Assembly (NCBI RefSeq): GCF_001522585.2
Contig: NZ_CP013372.1
Span: 124,001-188,000 of the forward strand
Length of the DNA stretch: 64,000 nucleotides
Origin: Burkholderia sp. NRF60-BP8
GTDB lineage: Bacteria; Pseudomonadota; Gammaproteobacteria; Burkholderiales; Burkholderiaceae
Reading direction: 5' to 3'
The notes beneath the pieces are model-generated. The model had not been told where the DNA came from. It searched no databases and was given only the letters and a program-made list of their open reading frames with translations. Shown here one piece after another: positions 63,859 to 64,000 of this stretch (within the stretch, counting starts at the first letter, position 1; each line of letters opens with the position of its first letter). The translations under genes were made by a program, and so were the position numbers.

Positions 63859-64000
63859 TTAGCGTTTCGTTACTTCCAGCATGACGGCGTCAGACATGTG
63901 GCCGCGCCCACTGACCGCCATCGAATGCCCGCGCTTCAGCCGGTCGTGAACGAAGTCCGGCCGACAGTCGACGTTTCGTGTTTCGCACCCAAGGCGTAGA
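63859..64000 (-). CDS. Unidentified protein, 3' end only
   Basis: The last 46 codons of a frame entering from the right edge. It is open throughout and reads ETRNVDCRPDFVHDRLKRGH then SMAVSGRGHMSDAVMLEVTKR before a TAA. The composition looks coding. I do not recognise the family. A start within the window cannot be ruled out, so the gene may be longer or very small. Confidence 0.4.
   Translation of the reverse strand, partial: LRLGCETRNVDCRPDFVHDRLKRGHSMAVSGRGHMSDAVMLEVTKR

Overview
The window is GC-rich, densely coded DNA that reads as a Burkholderia, most likely a Burkholderia cepacia complex species close to B. cenocepacia. The evidence is gene content and order recognised from protein sequence: PA-IIL-type lectin genes (bclA, bclB and a wreck of bclC), then leuA, then the orphan LuxR regulator cepR2, then an AraC regulator, then the seven-gene ham (fragin/valdiazen) cluster. 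The mix of regulators, catabolic and accessory genes suggests a secondary chromosome. I saw no tRNA, rRNA, CRISPR array, intact insertion sequence or prophage.

Layout. 1-4.4 kb: 5' end of a DUF4148 gene, DNA polymerase II (polB), a LysR regulator and a divergent NTF2-like protein. 4.4-8.4 kb: a pectin/uronate unit (kdgT divergent from kduI-kduD and an IclR regulator) with two matching candidate operators. 8.4-13.9 kb: a secreted SH3-like protein, a CSS-EAL phosphodiesterase, a possible small RNA, a histidine-type phosphatase lipoprotein and a HAD-like protein. 14-24 kb: ndh with a divergent LysR gene, AraC and NmrA genes, benE, a fatty acid desaturase, an orphan PhnD-like protein, and a zinc-ribbon gene coupled to dbpA. 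24.7-31.6 kb: mqo, a VapBC-type pair behind a heptanucleotide repeat, a Nudix hydrolase, an MscS channel and an M23 peptidase. 32-38 kb: a catalase-like protein with cytochrome b561, then an autotransporter flanked by a ~156-bp direct repeat.

38.4-53.9 kb is the most interesting part. bclB and bclA survive, but bclC is cut down to its two ends. leuA is preceded by a leucine-rich leader peptide with rare Leu codons, a pause hairpin and a candidate attenuator. cepR2 and an AraC gene diverge across a cep/lux-box-like dyad. Two divergent operons, hamFG and hamABCDE, then encode a diazeniumdiolate pathway: HamD (A-T-reductase NRPS) would activate and reduce valine, HamG transaminate, HamF acylate, and HamA, HamB, HamC and HamE build the N-N bond functions. 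LeuA uses 2-ketoisovalerate, the direct precursor of valine.

54-60 kb: LysR and AraC regulators and a tripartite EmrAB/outer-membrane-factor efflux operon. 60.4-63.8 kb: an arsenic operon, arsR-arsC-acr3-arsH-arsN2. The window ends in the 3' part of an unidentified minus-strand gene. Pathway and gene names rest on remembered protein families and gene order; no database search was run.
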